From assembly GCA_900541885.1 (NCBI GenBank), contig UQKW01000008.1:11069-75068 (forward strand): a DNA stretch of 64,000 bases, given 5' to 3'. The notes below the pieces were generated by a model, which ran no database searches, was not told the origin of the DNA, and was given only the letters and a program-made list of their open reading frames with translations. A program made the position numbers and the translations under genes. The stretch is from an uncultured Collinsella sp. (GTDB lineage Bacteria > Actinomycetota > Coriobacteriia > Coriobacteriales > Coriobacteriaceae). Positions 9,835-18,628 of this stretch are shown piece by piece (the first letter of the stretch is position 1; every line of letters begins with the position of its first letter).

Positions 9835-11190
9835 TTAGCAGACGCCCTGGGCGAGCATGGCGTCGGCGACCTTCAGGAAGCCGGCGATGTTGGCTCCCAT
9901 GACGAAGTTGCCCTCCTGGCCGTACTCCTTGGCGGTGTCGTCCACGTTGTGGAACATGCCGCGCATGAGCTGCTCGAGCTTGCCGTCGACCTCCTCGAAA
10001 GTCCAAGACAGGTGCTCGGCGTTCTGGCTCATCTCCAGGCCGGACACGAGCACGCCGCCGGCGTTGGCAGCCTTACCGGGCATAAAGGCGACGCCGTTCT
10101 CCTGGAAGTAAGTCGTGGCCTCGATGGTCGTGGGCATGTTCGCACCCTCGCCGACCACCTTGCAGCCGTTGGCGACGAGCGCCTGGGCGTCCTCGAGCAG
10201 CAGCGTGTTCTCGCGAGCGCAGGGCAGCGCGATGTCGCAGGGCAGCTGCCACACGCCGCGGCCGTCGCCCTCGTGCCACACGGCGTTGGGCTTCTCGTCA
10301 ACGTACATAGCGAGCGTAACGCCCTTGTCGTGGCCGGAGCGCTTCTTGTTGTAGACATGCTCGAGCACGGTGTAGTCGATGCCGTCGGGATCCTCGACCC
10401 AGCCATGGGTGTCGGAGCAGGCTAGCACCTTGCCGCCGAGCTGGGAGACCTTCTGGACCGCGTAGATGGCGACGTTACCGGAGCCGTGAACGACAACGTT
10501 CTTGCCCTCGAAGGAGTCGCCGCGGCTCTTGAGGTACTCGTCCACAAAGTAGACCAGGCCGTAGCCGGTGGCCTCGGTACGGGCGAGCGAGCCGCCAAAA
10601 GAGAGGCCCTTGCCGGTAAGGACGCCGGTCCACTCATTGGTCAGGCGCTTGTACTGACCGAACAGGTAGGCAACCTCGCGGCCGCCAACGCCCAGGTCGC
10701 CGGCGGGAACGTCGGTGTTGGGGCCGATGTGGCGGTAGAGCTCGGTCATGAAGGACTGGCAGAAGTGCATGATCTCGTTGTTGGACTTGCCCTTAGGATC
10801 AAAGTCGGAGCCGCCCTTGCCGCCGCCCATGGGAAGGGTGGTCAGGCTGTTCTTGAGGATCTGCTCCAGGCCCAGGAACTTGAGCATGCCCAGGGTGACC
10901 GTCGGGTTAAAGCGCAGGCCGCCCTTGTAGGGTCCGATGGCAGAGTTGAACTCGACACGGTAGCCGCGGTTGACCTGGACCTTGCCCTGGTCGTCGACCC
11001 AGGGAACACGGAACATAACGATGCGCTCGGGCTCGACGAGGCGCTCAAGCAGGGCGGCCTCCTCGTACTCGGGATGGGCGTCGAGCGCCGGCTGGATGGT
11101 GCCGAGGATCTCGGTCGCGGCCTGGATGAACTCAGGCTGCTCGGGATAGCGGGCCTTGAGCTCGTCGAGAACTTTCTGCGTGTAGCTCAT
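9835..11190 (-). CDS. gdhA: Glutamate dehydrogenase
   Basis: Interconverts 2-oxoglutarate plus ammonia and glutamate, linking carbon and nitrogen metabolism. About 451 aa, the normal hexameric small-type length. The substrate-binding segment is PYKGGLRFNPTVTLGMLKFLG; the catalytic lysine lies in LPMGGGKGGSDFDPKGKS. The Rossmann motif VVHGSGNVAIYAVQK follows. The length and motifs resemble the NADP-dependent biosynthetic type, but cofactor choice is not proven. The ATG at 11190 is preceded by GGAGGAAGC. Single gene with its own terminator. Confidence 0.95.
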   Translation of the reverse strand: MSYTQKVLDELKARYPEQPEFIQAATEILGTIQPALDAHPEYEEAALLERLVEPERIVMFRVPWVDDQGKVQVNRGYRVEFNSAIGPYKGGLRFNPTVTLGMLKFLGLEQILKNSLTTLPMGGGKGGSDFDPKGKSNNEIMHFCQSFMTELYRHIGPNTDVPAGDLGVGGREVAYLFGQYKRLTNEWTGVLTGKGLSFGGSLARTEATGYGLVYFVDEYLKSRGDSFEGKNVVVHGSGNVAIYAVQKVSQLGGKVLACSDTHGWVEDPDGIDYTVLEHVYNKKRSGHDKGVTLAMYVDEKPNAVWHEGDGRGVWQLPCDIALPCARENTLLLEDAQALVANGCKVVGEGANMPTTIEATTYFQENGVAFMPGKAANAGGVLVSGLEMSQNAEHLSWTFEEVDGKLEQLMRGMFHNVDDTAKEYGQEGNFVMGANIAGFLKVADAMLAQGVC

Positions 11191-11394
11191 GCTTCCTCCA
11201 ATTGGTGGAAAAGAAAGGTGTCGTTCGCGGCGCCCCATGCGCCGCGACCTTTATCGAGTATGGATAATATCGCACTGTTGCAGCAAAGTTTCGCATAAGC
11301 CGACGAGCAGATGTTTCGTTTTGATTACGATGCAGGTAGAAGCGTTTTTGAGCACCTGACGAACAAATCGCGTGTTTCAAAGCTGTTTCGTCCC

Positions 11395-11449
11395 CGTGGT
11401 CCAAACCACCACAAAGGTGTCTGTCCCCAATGTGGTGGTGTTGGTGGTT
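11395..11449. repeat. GT-rich hairpin repeat after the DUF3343 gene
   Basis: CCAAACCACCACA and TGTGGTGGTGTTGG pair around a loop containing CTGTCCCC. It overlaps the stop of the DUF3343 gene and probably also ends that transcript. The GTCCCC block in the loop resembles those of the other long palindromes in the window. Confidence 0.55.
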
Positions 11450-11843
11450 AGAGGACGAGCTGATGGTAGTCAGCGGGGGTTATGCGGCCTTCGGTGGCAG
11501 CACGGAAGGCGGCGAGCGCATCGCCCGAGAACGGCATGGCCCAGCACAGGCCGCAACCTGCGGTAATGGAGCCGGGCAAAGGCATAATGCGCCCGGGCAC
11601 GCCGGCATCCAGGCACAGCTGCTCGCATTCCATCACGTCGAAGGTGCTGTCAAACGACACGATAATCTTGCGCTCGTGGTCGAGGGCATCACCGGATGGG
11701 CCTTCGCGGTGTGCCTCACGATACGCCGCGGCGGCCGCTTCCTCTTCCGCAGTATGTCCACAGCCACCGCAGCCGCAGGTACAGGGCTCGGAACCATCGC
11801 AAGTGCAAGGCTCTCCCGTGTCGGGGCAAATATCGAGAGACAT
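11448..11843 (-). CDS. DUF3343 protein with Cys-rich N-terminus
   Basis: 131 aa. Residues 60-115 form a DUF3343 domain (KIIVSFDSTFDVMECEQLC, then PLPGSITAGCGLCWAMP with its conserved Cys pair), a family proposed to carry sulfur or selenium and often found near yedF, selD and csd. Unlike the short second copy at 38839, this one has a 30-residue extension with seven Cys (CPDTGEPCTCDGSEPCTCGC), which suggests a metal, sulfur or selenium binding site. It lies 15 bases after mobA, so the two are probably co-transcribed. The start follows TTGGAGTTGCC, the same leader that precedes the other DUF3343 gene. Biochemical role unknown. Confidence 0.75.
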   Translation of the reverse strand: MSLDICPDTGEPCTCDGSEPCTCGCGGCGHTAEEEAAAAAYREAHREGPSGDALDHERKIIVSFDSTFDVMECEQLCLDAGVPGRIMPLPGSITAGCGLCWAMPFSGDALAAFRAATEGRITPADYHQLVL

Positions 11844-11858
11844 GGCAACTCCAATCGT

Positions 11859-12491
11859 CTAGACGAGTAACTCGGCCGCCGCAAACTCCTCGGGCGTATT
11901 GACGTTCTCGAAGCAGAGCGTCGAGCCGGCGACCGCGACAATCTGAGGCTCGTCCAAATACCCGGCATTCACCCGGTCGATCAGGCAGCGGATTCGCTGA
12001 CGGTCACCGGCGAGCAGCTCTTGGGCAACCGGCGCACACGCGTCACGGCGCCAGACGGCGCAAAGCGGCTCAATCCCCCGCTCCTCGCGCGGCACGCACA
12101 CATCGAGCGCCTCGGCCTCAACATGATCGGCAAGCACGCCGATGAGTTCCGGCGAGACAAACGGCATATCGCAGGCGACGATCGCCACGAGAGGCAGCCG
12201 GGCCGCAGTCAGCGAACTCGCGATGCCGCGCATGGCGCCCGCCGGCCCCTCAAGGTCCGGCACTATTCGCGGCACCAGACCGCCAAACGTGCGCTCCTCA
12301 AGGTAGGCAAGCTCGCTGGGACGCGAAGTCGTCACGACCAACTCGCCGGCAACTGGCGCCAGCCGACCCAGCACGCGTTCGATGAGCGGCTCGCCGCAAA
12401 ACGCCATGCGAGCCTTATCGCAGCCCATGCGTGAGGACAGCCCGCCCGCTTGGACGACACAAGAAAGATCGGCCCGTCTTACGGTAGTCAT
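11859..12491 (-). CDS. mobA: Molybdenum cofactor guanylyltransferase
   Basis: Nucleotidyltransferase that attaches GMP to molybdopterin for bis-MGD enzymes such as FdhF. About 210 aa. The nucleotide-binding signature VQAGGLSSRMGCDKA lies near residue 12, followed by PLIERVL; a metal-binding Asp is in VAIVACDMPFVSPELI. The ATG at 12491 sits behind GGAGGTG. Guanylyl rather than cytidylyl specificity is inferred from this MobA-like signature; the molybdenum hydroxylase at 5.9 kb would need a different form of the cofactor, so a MocA activity is the alternative. Confidence 0.8.
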   Translation of the reverse strand: MTTVRRADLSCVVQAGGLSSRMGCDKARMAFCGEPLIERVLGRLAPVAGELVVTTSRPSELAYLEERTFGGLVPRIVPDLEGPAGAMRGIASSLTAARLPLVAIVACDMPFVSPELIGVLADHVEAEALDVCVPREERGIEPLCAVWRRDACAPVAQELLAGDRQRIRCLIDRVNAGYLDEPQIVAVAGSTLCFENVNTPEEFAAAELLV

Positions 12492-12645
12492 ACGGCAAAA
12501 CACCTCCATCGGCATGCTCGAAGCCCGGTGCACGAAGCTAAATACCGCCGCCGAAATAGCGACGCTACGAAAAGCTCATGCAAAAACAAAACAGCGCCTT
12601 TGCGGCACGCAGCAAGACCGCGAGCACAAAAGCGCTGGTAGCGTA

Positions 12646-12742
12646 TGGCGGGAACGTATGTGAATCGAACACATCCAAGACGTTTTGCACGCCTCGCAAC
12701 GGTTTTGAGGACCGCGGAGCCCACCGGAGCCCATCCGTTCCC
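12646..12742 (-). tRNA. selC: tRNA-Sec (anticodon TCA)
   Basis: The complement reads as a 97-base tRNA. The long acceptor stem is GGGAACG paired with CGTTCCC, the anticodon loop CCTCAAA has TCA, and there is a very long variable arm. The T arm is GTGTTCGATTCAC, the discriminator is G and CCA is encoded. The size, TCA anticodon and oversize variable arm identify the selenocysteine tRNA. It follows selA and selB, and decodes UGA in fdhF and selD of this window. Confidence 0.96.
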
Positions 12743-12799
12743 AAGTGCGGCGGTATTTTACCAAACCGAAACGGCTCCATCCCAAAAAGACGAACAAGA

Positions 12800-12866
12800 A
12801 GTTGCGGTGGAATAGTTCCTGTATTTGCTGCCAAAGCCTCCAAATAAGAACTATTCCACCGCAACT
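12800..12866. repeat. Long palindrome, TTGCGGTGGAATAG family, copy 2
   Basis: Perfect 19-bp arms (12800-12818 and 12848-12866) around a 29-base loop, between selB and selC. It shares AGTTGCGGTGRAAT with the copies at 35290 and 52973. It could separate selB translation from selC processing or act as a weak terminator. Confidence 0.85.
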
Positions 12867-12891
12867 GAGGAGGCGGGAGCGAGTGACCGGC

Positions 12892-14859
12892 TTAGCGCAG
12901 GGACCTCAGGCCGCCGGCGTCCTTGTCGAGCACCGTAAAGCGTACGGCGTCTAGATGCTCCAAGATGCTGATGGCACGTTTGCGCGACACACCCAGCGCC
13001 TCGCGCAGCACGCTCGTGGTGGCAGCACCGCCGGCTTCGGCGATGGCGGCGGCGACGAGCTCGCGCGCATGGGCCTCGGCGGCAGCGGACAGGGCAACGT
13101 CACGCTCGACCTTAACGATCGAGCGGTTGAGCGAAAGCTCGCGCAGGGCACGCGTCATGGCGTCGCGGCCGAGCTGCAGCTGTTCGCCCACCTCGGGAAG
13201 CGCCGGTGCATCGAGGCCGGCCTCGTCAAGCAGCGCGACGATGCGCTCGCAAGCCTCTCGCACCACGCGTGCCGCCGCGGCGGCCGAATGCGGATCGAAT
13301 ACCTCGGCGCCCTCGGCGGCGCACACGCCACGCGAGCAGCCCTCGGCAATCAGAGCCGAGGCAACGCCCTCATCAGCGGTAGGCCAAGCAGCATGGGCGA
13401 CGGCGCCGGGCGTAAAGCCCGTCTCCTTGGGGGCAGCCGCGTGCATGGCGGACAGGGTCGCCGCCAGCGTACCCATCGCGGCATCGAGCGCGGAAGCATC
13501 TGCATACAGCGAGCCATCCGAGCCAGCAAGCGCGCAAGCAGCGCCCTTCGCCACCAACTCGCGTAACGCCGCCTCAGCCTCACCGGCAACAAGATCGAGC
13601 GCCGCGGTAACATCAGCAGCCGCAACCGGCAGCGCTTGCAGCGCCAGCCACGCATCCACCGCGCACGCAATATCTCCAGCCTCGAGCGCCGCATACAGCG
13701 CACGCTCCCCTTCGGCAAGCTCGCGCGAGCGACGGCAGCGCGAAAGCAGCACATGCCCGCCGCCAATGAGCATAACGGGCGAATACGACAGCACCACGGC
13801 ATGGTCTCCGGCACACAGCGGCAGCGGGTCCTCCAGGCGCACCTGCACGGTACGGGTCTCGCCCACCGCCATGGGGGCCTCGCCCTCCAAAAGCATGATG
13901 CGGCCGACGACCTCGGCCGTGCCGGCCATCACATGCACACGCGCGCCCGACTCGAGCACGCGCGGCTTGGTGCCCTCGCGGCCCAGGTAGGTGAACGTCA
14001 TCATAAAGCGCAACGTCTGGCCAAAGCGGTCCGCCACGCCCAGCATCTCGCCACGGTCAAGCGCCGCGACACCGTCACCAACTAGGTTGAGCGCCACACG
14101 CTGACCAGGCAGCGCGCGCGGCGTATCGCCATGCACCTGAATCCCGCGCACGCGACAGACCGTACGCGACGGCAAAGCCATCAGCTCGTCGCCCACCGCA
14201 ACCGGCGCATCGTGCAGCGTTCCCGTTACGACAGTGCCGACGCCCTTAATCGTAAAGCAGCGGTCAATCGGCAGGCGCGGCGCGGCATCGGTGCGCTCGG
14301 CACGGTCGCGGCAGGCATCCCAGCAGGCACTTACCTGATCGTCGAGCACCGCAAGCAGCCCGTCGACCCCCTCGCCCGTCTTAGACGACACTGGCACAAT
14401 CGGCGCGCCCGCAAACACGGTACCCGACAAAAAGTCATCGACATCGAGCTCGGCAAGCTCGGTCATCTCGGCATCGGCCAGGTCACACATCGTCAGCGCC
14501 ACTACCATATACGTGACACCCAGCATCTCCAGCACGTGCACGTGCTCGCGGGTCTGCGGCATCACGCCCTCGACGGCCGAAACCACCAGCACGGCAACGT
14601 CGATGCCCGTGGCGCCCTGCACCATGGCGCGCAGGTAATGCGCGTGGCCCGGCACGTCGACCAGGCCGACGATCTTGCCGCTCGGCAGCGCCAGCTCGCC
14701 AAAGCCCAGCTCCACGGTCATACCGCGACGGCGCTCGACCTCCAGACGGTCGGGGTTTTTGCCCGTCAGCGCCTCGATGAGCGCCGACTTTCCGTGGTCA
14801 ACATGTCCCGCCGTACCTACGATAACGGGACACTCCACCAACGCTTGAACCTCACTCAT
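12892..14859 (-). CDS. selB: Selenocysteine-specific elongation factor SelB
   Basis: GTPase that delivers Sec-tRNA-Sec to the ribosome at UGA codons followed by a SECIS hairpin. 655 aa, close to the family norm. The GTPase domain has GTAGHVDHGKS (G1), DVPGH (G3) and TMCDLAD at the G4 position. EF-Tu-like domains II and III follow, and the C-terminal winged-helix repeats that bind SECIS RNA occupy roughly residues 380-655 (VLREALGVSRKRAISILEHL at the end). It overlaps selA by 4 bases (ATGA), so translation is coupled. Confidence 0.94.
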   Translation of the reverse strand: MSEVQALVECPVIVGTAGHVDHGKSALIEALTGKNPDRLEVERRRGMTVELGFGELALPSGKIVGLVDVPGHAHYLRAMVQGATGIDVAVLVVSAVEGVMPQTREHVHVLEMLGVTYMVVALTMCDLADAEMTELAELDVDDFLSGTVFAGAPIVPVSSKTGEGVDGLLAVLDDQVSACWDACRDRAERTDAAPRLPIDRCFTIKGVGTVVTGTLHDAPVAVGDELMALPSRTVCRVRGIQVHGDTPRALPGQRVALNLVGDGVAALDRGEMLGVADRFGQTLRFMMTFTYLGREGTKPRVLESGARVHVMAGTAEVVGRIMLLEGEAPMAVGETRTVQVRLEDPLPLCAGDHAVVLSYSPVMLIGGGHVLLSRCRRSRELAEGERALYAALEAGDIACAVDAWLALQALPVAAADVTAALDLVAGEAEAALRELVAKGAACALAGSDGSLYADASALDAAMGTLAATLSAMHAAAPKETGFTPGAVAHAAWPTADEGVASALIAEGCSRGVCAAEGAEVFDPHSAAAAARVVREACERIVALLDEAGLDAPALPEVGEQLQLGRDAMTRALRELSLNRSIVKVERDVALSAAAEAHARELVAAAIAEAGGAATTSVLREALGVSRKRAISILEHLDAVRFTVLDKDAGGLRSLR

Positions 14860-16313
14860 CGAGCAATCGCCTTCTCAACGCATGCGGCTAGCGTCGACGC
14901 CGCCGTCTCGATATCGCGGTCGCCCACAAGCGTACGGACGTCAAACAAAATGCGATCGCGCGAGGCACGCGTGACGACCGGCGTATCGAAGTCCTGGACA
15001 AGCGAGCGCTTGAGCGCGTCGACCGTCAGGCGCTCGTCCTCAAGACGCACGGCAACGCACATGGTGGGCAGCTCAACGGTAGGCAGCGAACCGCCACCGG
15101 GCGTCGAGGACTCCTCGACAATCTCCAACTCAACGGCGCACGGGCAACCCGCCTTATCGAGCCCGGCGGCCATGCGATCGCGGAGCTTGCGGGCACGACG
15201 CTCCAGATGAGCCTGCGGAAGCGTGAGCATGTTGAGCACCGGCACCTCACGATGGGCCACATCGGCGCCGTCCATATAAATGCGCAGTGTAGCCTCGAGC
15301 GCCGCCAGCGCGAGCTTGCCCGGGCGCAGGGCACGCATAAGCGGATGCGACCCGCAGGCCTGGACCAGATCGCGACGGCCCATGATAATGCCCGCCTGTG
15401 CGGCACCGAGCAGTTTATCGCCCGAGCACGACACCAGATCGAGCCCTGCCGAAACCGAAGCCGGCGTGGTTTCTTCGCCGCCGCGCACCAAGATGTCGTC
15501 GGGCAACAGCGCGCCCGAGCCCTGGTCCTCGTAGAACAGCAGGCCATGCTTGTGAGCAAGCGCCGCAAGCTCCCGAGAGCCCACCTCCTCGTGAAAGCCC
15601 TCGATGCGATAGTTGGAAGGATGGACCTTAAGGATCATCGCCGTATCGGGCGTAATGGCTTGCTCATAATCTGTCAGGTGTGTGCGGTTTGTGGCGCCGA
15701 CCTCGACGAGCTTGGCGCCCGAAGCCGCCATGACATCGGGGATGCGAAAGCTGCCGCCAATCTCGACAAGCTCGCCGCGGCTGACGATAACCTCTTTGCC
15801 CGCAGCATGAGTCGCCAGCACTAGCAGCACGGCGGCGGCGTTATTGTTAACGACCAGCGCGTCCTCGGCTCCGGTAAGCGAGCGAATGAGCTGCGCGGCA
15901 TGCTCCTTGCGCGACCCGCGCGAGCAGGTGTCCACGCAGTACTCGAGTGTGCTGTAGCCGCGCGCGACCTCGGCCACCGCCTTGGCGGCCGACTCCGCGA
16001 GCGGGGCTCGACCCAGGTTGGTATGGATAACCACACCCGTGGCGTTGACGGCGGAACGCAGGCTCGGCAGCGCGGAGCGATGCGCACGCCACTCAATGGC
16101 CGAGGCCAACTCGCGCTTAGACCGCGGTGCGGCACCGGCACGAATTGCGGCGCGCTCCTCGTCGAGCTCAGCCGTCACGGCGGCATGGACCACCGCGTCG
16201 CAGGTCTCCCCCGCCGCCTTCACCACCGGCCACTCGGCAAGTAGCTCGTTGACGGAAGGAATGGCGCGCAGGCGGGTGCGCACCTCATCGGACATGTTCT
16301 GGCTATCGCTCAT
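14856..16313 (-). CDS. selA: L-seryl-tRNA(Sec) selenium transferase
   Basis: PLP enzyme that converts Ser-tRNA-Sec to Sec-tRNA-Sec with selenophosphate made by SelD. 485 aa, slightly longer than E. coli SelA (463). An N-terminal tRNA-binding region (RAIPSVNELLAEWP) precedes HTNLGRAPLAESA and the PLP lysine in LVSCSGDKLLGAAQAGI. Start ATG at 16313 follows GAAAGG. It lies between the molybdopterin oxidoreductase and selB in one orientation. Confidence 0.95.
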   Translation of the reverse strand: MSDSQNMSDEVRTRLRAIPSVNELLAEWPVVKAAGETCDAVVHAAVTAELDEERAAIRAGAAPRSKRELASAIEWRAHRSALPSLRSAVNATGVVIHTNLGRAPLAESAAKAVAEVARGYSTLEYCVDTCSRGSRKEHAAQLIRSLTGAEDALVVNNNAAAVLLVLATHAAGKEVIVSRGELVEIGGSFRIPDVMAASGAKLVEVGATNRTHLTDYEQAITPDTAMILKVHPSNYRIEGFHEEVGSRELAALAHKHGLLFYEDQGSGALLPDDILVRGGEETTPASVSAGLDLVSCSGDKLLGAAQAGIIMGRRDLVQACGSHPLMRALRPGKLALAALEATLRIYMDGADVAHREVPVLNMLTLPQAHLERRARKLRDRMAAGLDKAGCPCAVELEIVEESSTPGGGSLPTVELPTMCVAVRLEDERLTVDALKRSLVQDFDTPVVTRASRDRILFDVRTLVGDRDIETAASTLAACVEKAIAR

Positions 16314-16388
16314 GTGCAGCCTTTCAAAACCAAGGGCAGATCAGTCGGTCGTTCATCAAAAACCAGCCGAATCAATCTGCCGAATCAT

Positions 16389-18506
16389 TCAGTCGTTATT
16401 ATCCACGTGCTCCGTGATCTTTTCCACGCGAACGGCGTTTTCCTGGGTGAGCGCAGCGCCCGTCAACGGGTCCCAACGCAACGGCGTATGGTCGAGCGGG
16501 CCCACGCCCAAGGCTTGAGCGCCACCGGCATCGGCGCCAAACGAACGCCCGCCGGGAGCGGCCGAGGTGAAGATGCACGCCGGATGCAGATACGGCGTCG
16601 TCTCCACGCGCACGCGGTCGCGGCCCATATCGCTCACGAGTTCAACGACCTCGCCGTCGGCGATGCCCATGTGCGCAGCAGCATCGGCATTCATCTGCAC
16701 GGCGTCCAAGTCGGAACCCGCCTCGGCGGCGCCAGCCGCCGCAAGCCTTCGCGAGGTGTGCGACTCAAAGGGACGGTTGCCGCTAATGAGGCGAAACATC
16801 CCCGGGCCAGGCTCCACCATGGGAGCAATCCAGTTGGGTACACGACCCAGGCCGGCACGCTCCCATACGTCACTTGCCAGCGCAATTTTGCCGCCATCCA
16901 AGGGAATCGCCGGCTCGCCCGTACGCGTCGGCAGCGCCATGCCCGTATCGGCCCAGCCGCGCTCCTTGAGCTCGTCCAGATCGATCCCAAAAGGCGCCAC
17001 CTGGGCAGCCGCCAGATCGTCAGACGTAAACTGGAAGTACTCGCCCACGCCACACGCCTGCGCCAGACCGGCAAAAATCTCCCGACCGGGACGTGTGTCG
17101 TCATGCTGCACGGGCAGCACGGCATTGCGGTAGAACACGCGCGCATCGTTGGCGCCTGTCACCGTTCCCACGCCGCGGTCAGCCTCCAGATACGTCACGT
17201 CGGGCAGCACGAAATCAGAAGCGCGCGCCGTCTCGGACCAGCGAATATCAATCGTCACGAGCAAGTCAAGCTGCTGCAAGATGCCAAGCCACGCATCGGC
17301 GTTGCCATAGCCCGCACCGGGGTTACTGGCATAGACAATGAGCCCACGCAAATCGCCGGCAAGAATCGACTGACCGATGGTCGTGCACAGGCCGCGCACC
17401 GGATCAACCAGCGGATAGCGCTCGGACCCCAGCTTGGGCCCACGCGGCACCGGCGGCATCGCAAAGCGTGCGGGATCGAGGTTGCCCAACACAAGCGGCG
17501 TGGACGGATTGAGGGCGCCGCCCGCGTGTCCGATGCAGCCCAGCAGCACATCGACCAAGCAGATAGCGCGCGCGGTCTGGGTGCTATTGGCATACGCGAT
17601 ACCGATGCCACCGTGAAAGCCCGCATCCACCACAGCGGCAGGCGCGGCGGCAGCGAGATCGCACGCCGTGGCGACAATCTCTGCGGCCGGCACGTCGCAC
17701 ATCGACTCGGCCCACTCGGGCGTCCAAGCACTGGCCGCCTGCGCCAGCTCGTCAAAACCCGTGGTATAGCGGGCAACGAACTCGTGGTCGTACAGGCCCT
17801 CGGCAATCAACACGTGGGCGATGCCCAGCAGTAGTGCCAAATCGCAGCCCGGGCGCACGCGCAGCCAGCGGTCGGCAAGCGCGGCGGAGCCGCTGCGCCG
17901 GGGGTCGACCACGATAATCTTCGCCCCGCGCCGGCGCGCATCGTTGAGCGCATCGACGGCCCCCATCGTCGATGAATCGACGATGGAACGCCCCAGGTAC
18001 ATGATGCAGTCGGTATGTGCCAGGTCGGAGGCGGGGCTATAGCCCAGGCTGTGCTCCCAACCGGTAAGTCGACTTACCTCGCAGGCGCCATCGGCACCGT
18101 ACACGTTGGGCGAGCCCAGCGCATGCATAAAACGATACGCCCAGTAGCGGTCGAACGAGGGAACGCCGAGCGTCATGCCCAGCGCGCGCGGACCATGCCC
18201 GTCAACAATCCCCAAAAGGCGCTCGGCAATCTGGGCAAACGCCTCGTCCCAGGTAATCGCATCGAACCCCGAGCCATCCCGGCGGCGTCGCATGGGGTGC
18301 ACAATGCGGTCGCGCTCGTCAAACGGCATTGCCAGGCGATGCCGTCCGCGGGCGCACAGGGCTCGCGCCGTGCACGGATGCCCCGTAACCGGCAACTCGG
18401 CCACCACGCGACCGTCCTCGACGCGTGCCGCAAAGGCGCAATCGGCATAGCATCCCCCGCATGTGGTCACCACGGCGCGACCGTCACGCTTCACAGCAGA
18501 TGCCAT
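16389..18506 (-). CDS. Cytoplasmic molybdopterin oxidoreductase with Cys ligand, substrate unknown
   Basis: About 705 aa, Mo/W-bis-MGD family. N-terminal 4Fe-4S Cys are C16, C19, C23 and C51 (TTCGGCYADC, then ALCARG). Counting from the preceding G-[ST]-P-N block, Cys142 in GADGACEVSRLTG falls where FdhF has Sec140, so this is a Cys-ligand paralogue, not a selenoprotein. The C-terminal molydop-binding domain (residues about 590-700) includes HTPLRWDPLTGAALT. No Tat signal is visible, so it should act in the cytoplasm. No dedicated redox partner is adjacent. It lies between the formate channel and selA, which suggests a link to formate, but a thiosulfate/polysulfide-reductase-like or other reaction is equally open. 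The ATG at 18506 follows AAAGGGG. Confidence 0.8.
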   Translation of the reverse strand: MASAVKRDGRAVVTTCGGCYADCAFAARVEDGRVVAELPVTGHPCTARALCARGRHRLAMPFDERDRIVHPMRRRRDGSGFDAITWDEAFAQIAERLLGIVDGHGPRALGMTLGVPSFDRYWAYRFMHALGSPNVYGADGACEVSRLTGWEHSLGYSPASDLAHTDCIMYLGRSIVDSSTMGAVDALNDARRRGAKIIVVDPRRSGSAALADRWLRVRPGCDLALLLGIAHVLIAEGLYDHEFVARYTTGFDELAQAASAWTPEWAESMCDVPAAEIVATACDLAAAAPAAVVDAGFHGGIGIAYANSTQTARAICLVDVLLGCIGHAGGALNPSTPLVLGNLDPARFAMPPVPRGPKLGSERYPLVDPVRGLCTTIGQSILAGDLRGLIVYASNPGAGYGNADAWLGILQQLDLLVTIDIRWSETARASDFVLPDVTYLEADRGVGTVTGANDARVFYRNAVLPVQHDDTRPGREIFAGLAQACGVGEYFQFTSDDLAAAQVAPFGIDLDELKERGWADTGMALPTRTGEPAIPLDGGKIALASDVWERAGLGRVPNWIAPMVEPGPGMFRLISGNRPFESHTSRRLAAAGAAEAGSDLDAVQMNADAAAHMGIADGEVVELVSDMGRDRVRVETTPYLHPACIFTSAAPGGRSFGADAGGAQALGVGPLDHTPLRWDPLTGAALTQENAVRVEKITEHVDNND

Positions 18507-18570
18507 CTCGATTACCCCTTTCATCAGCCAAACACAACAAGCCAAAAGCCAGCCAACGAGCCCCAGACCC

Positions 18571-18606
18571 AAAAAGCCTCCCGCACGGCAACGCCCCGCG
18601 GGAGGC
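18571..18606 (-). terminator. Intrinsic terminator after the formate channel gene
   Basis: Minus-strand GCCTCCCGC ... GCGGGAGGC stem (18598-18606 and 18576-18584) followed by five T. It marks the 3' end of the hydrogenlyase-channel transcript; the downstream molybdopterin gene therefore needs read-through or a promoter in the short gap. Confidence 0.88.
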
Positions 18607-18628
18607 CCAACGTCAAACAGACGGTACC

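Noticed and set aside
16389..18506. Second selenoprotein formate dehydrogenase
   Set aside because: There is no in-frame UGA; the ligand position is a Cys codon.
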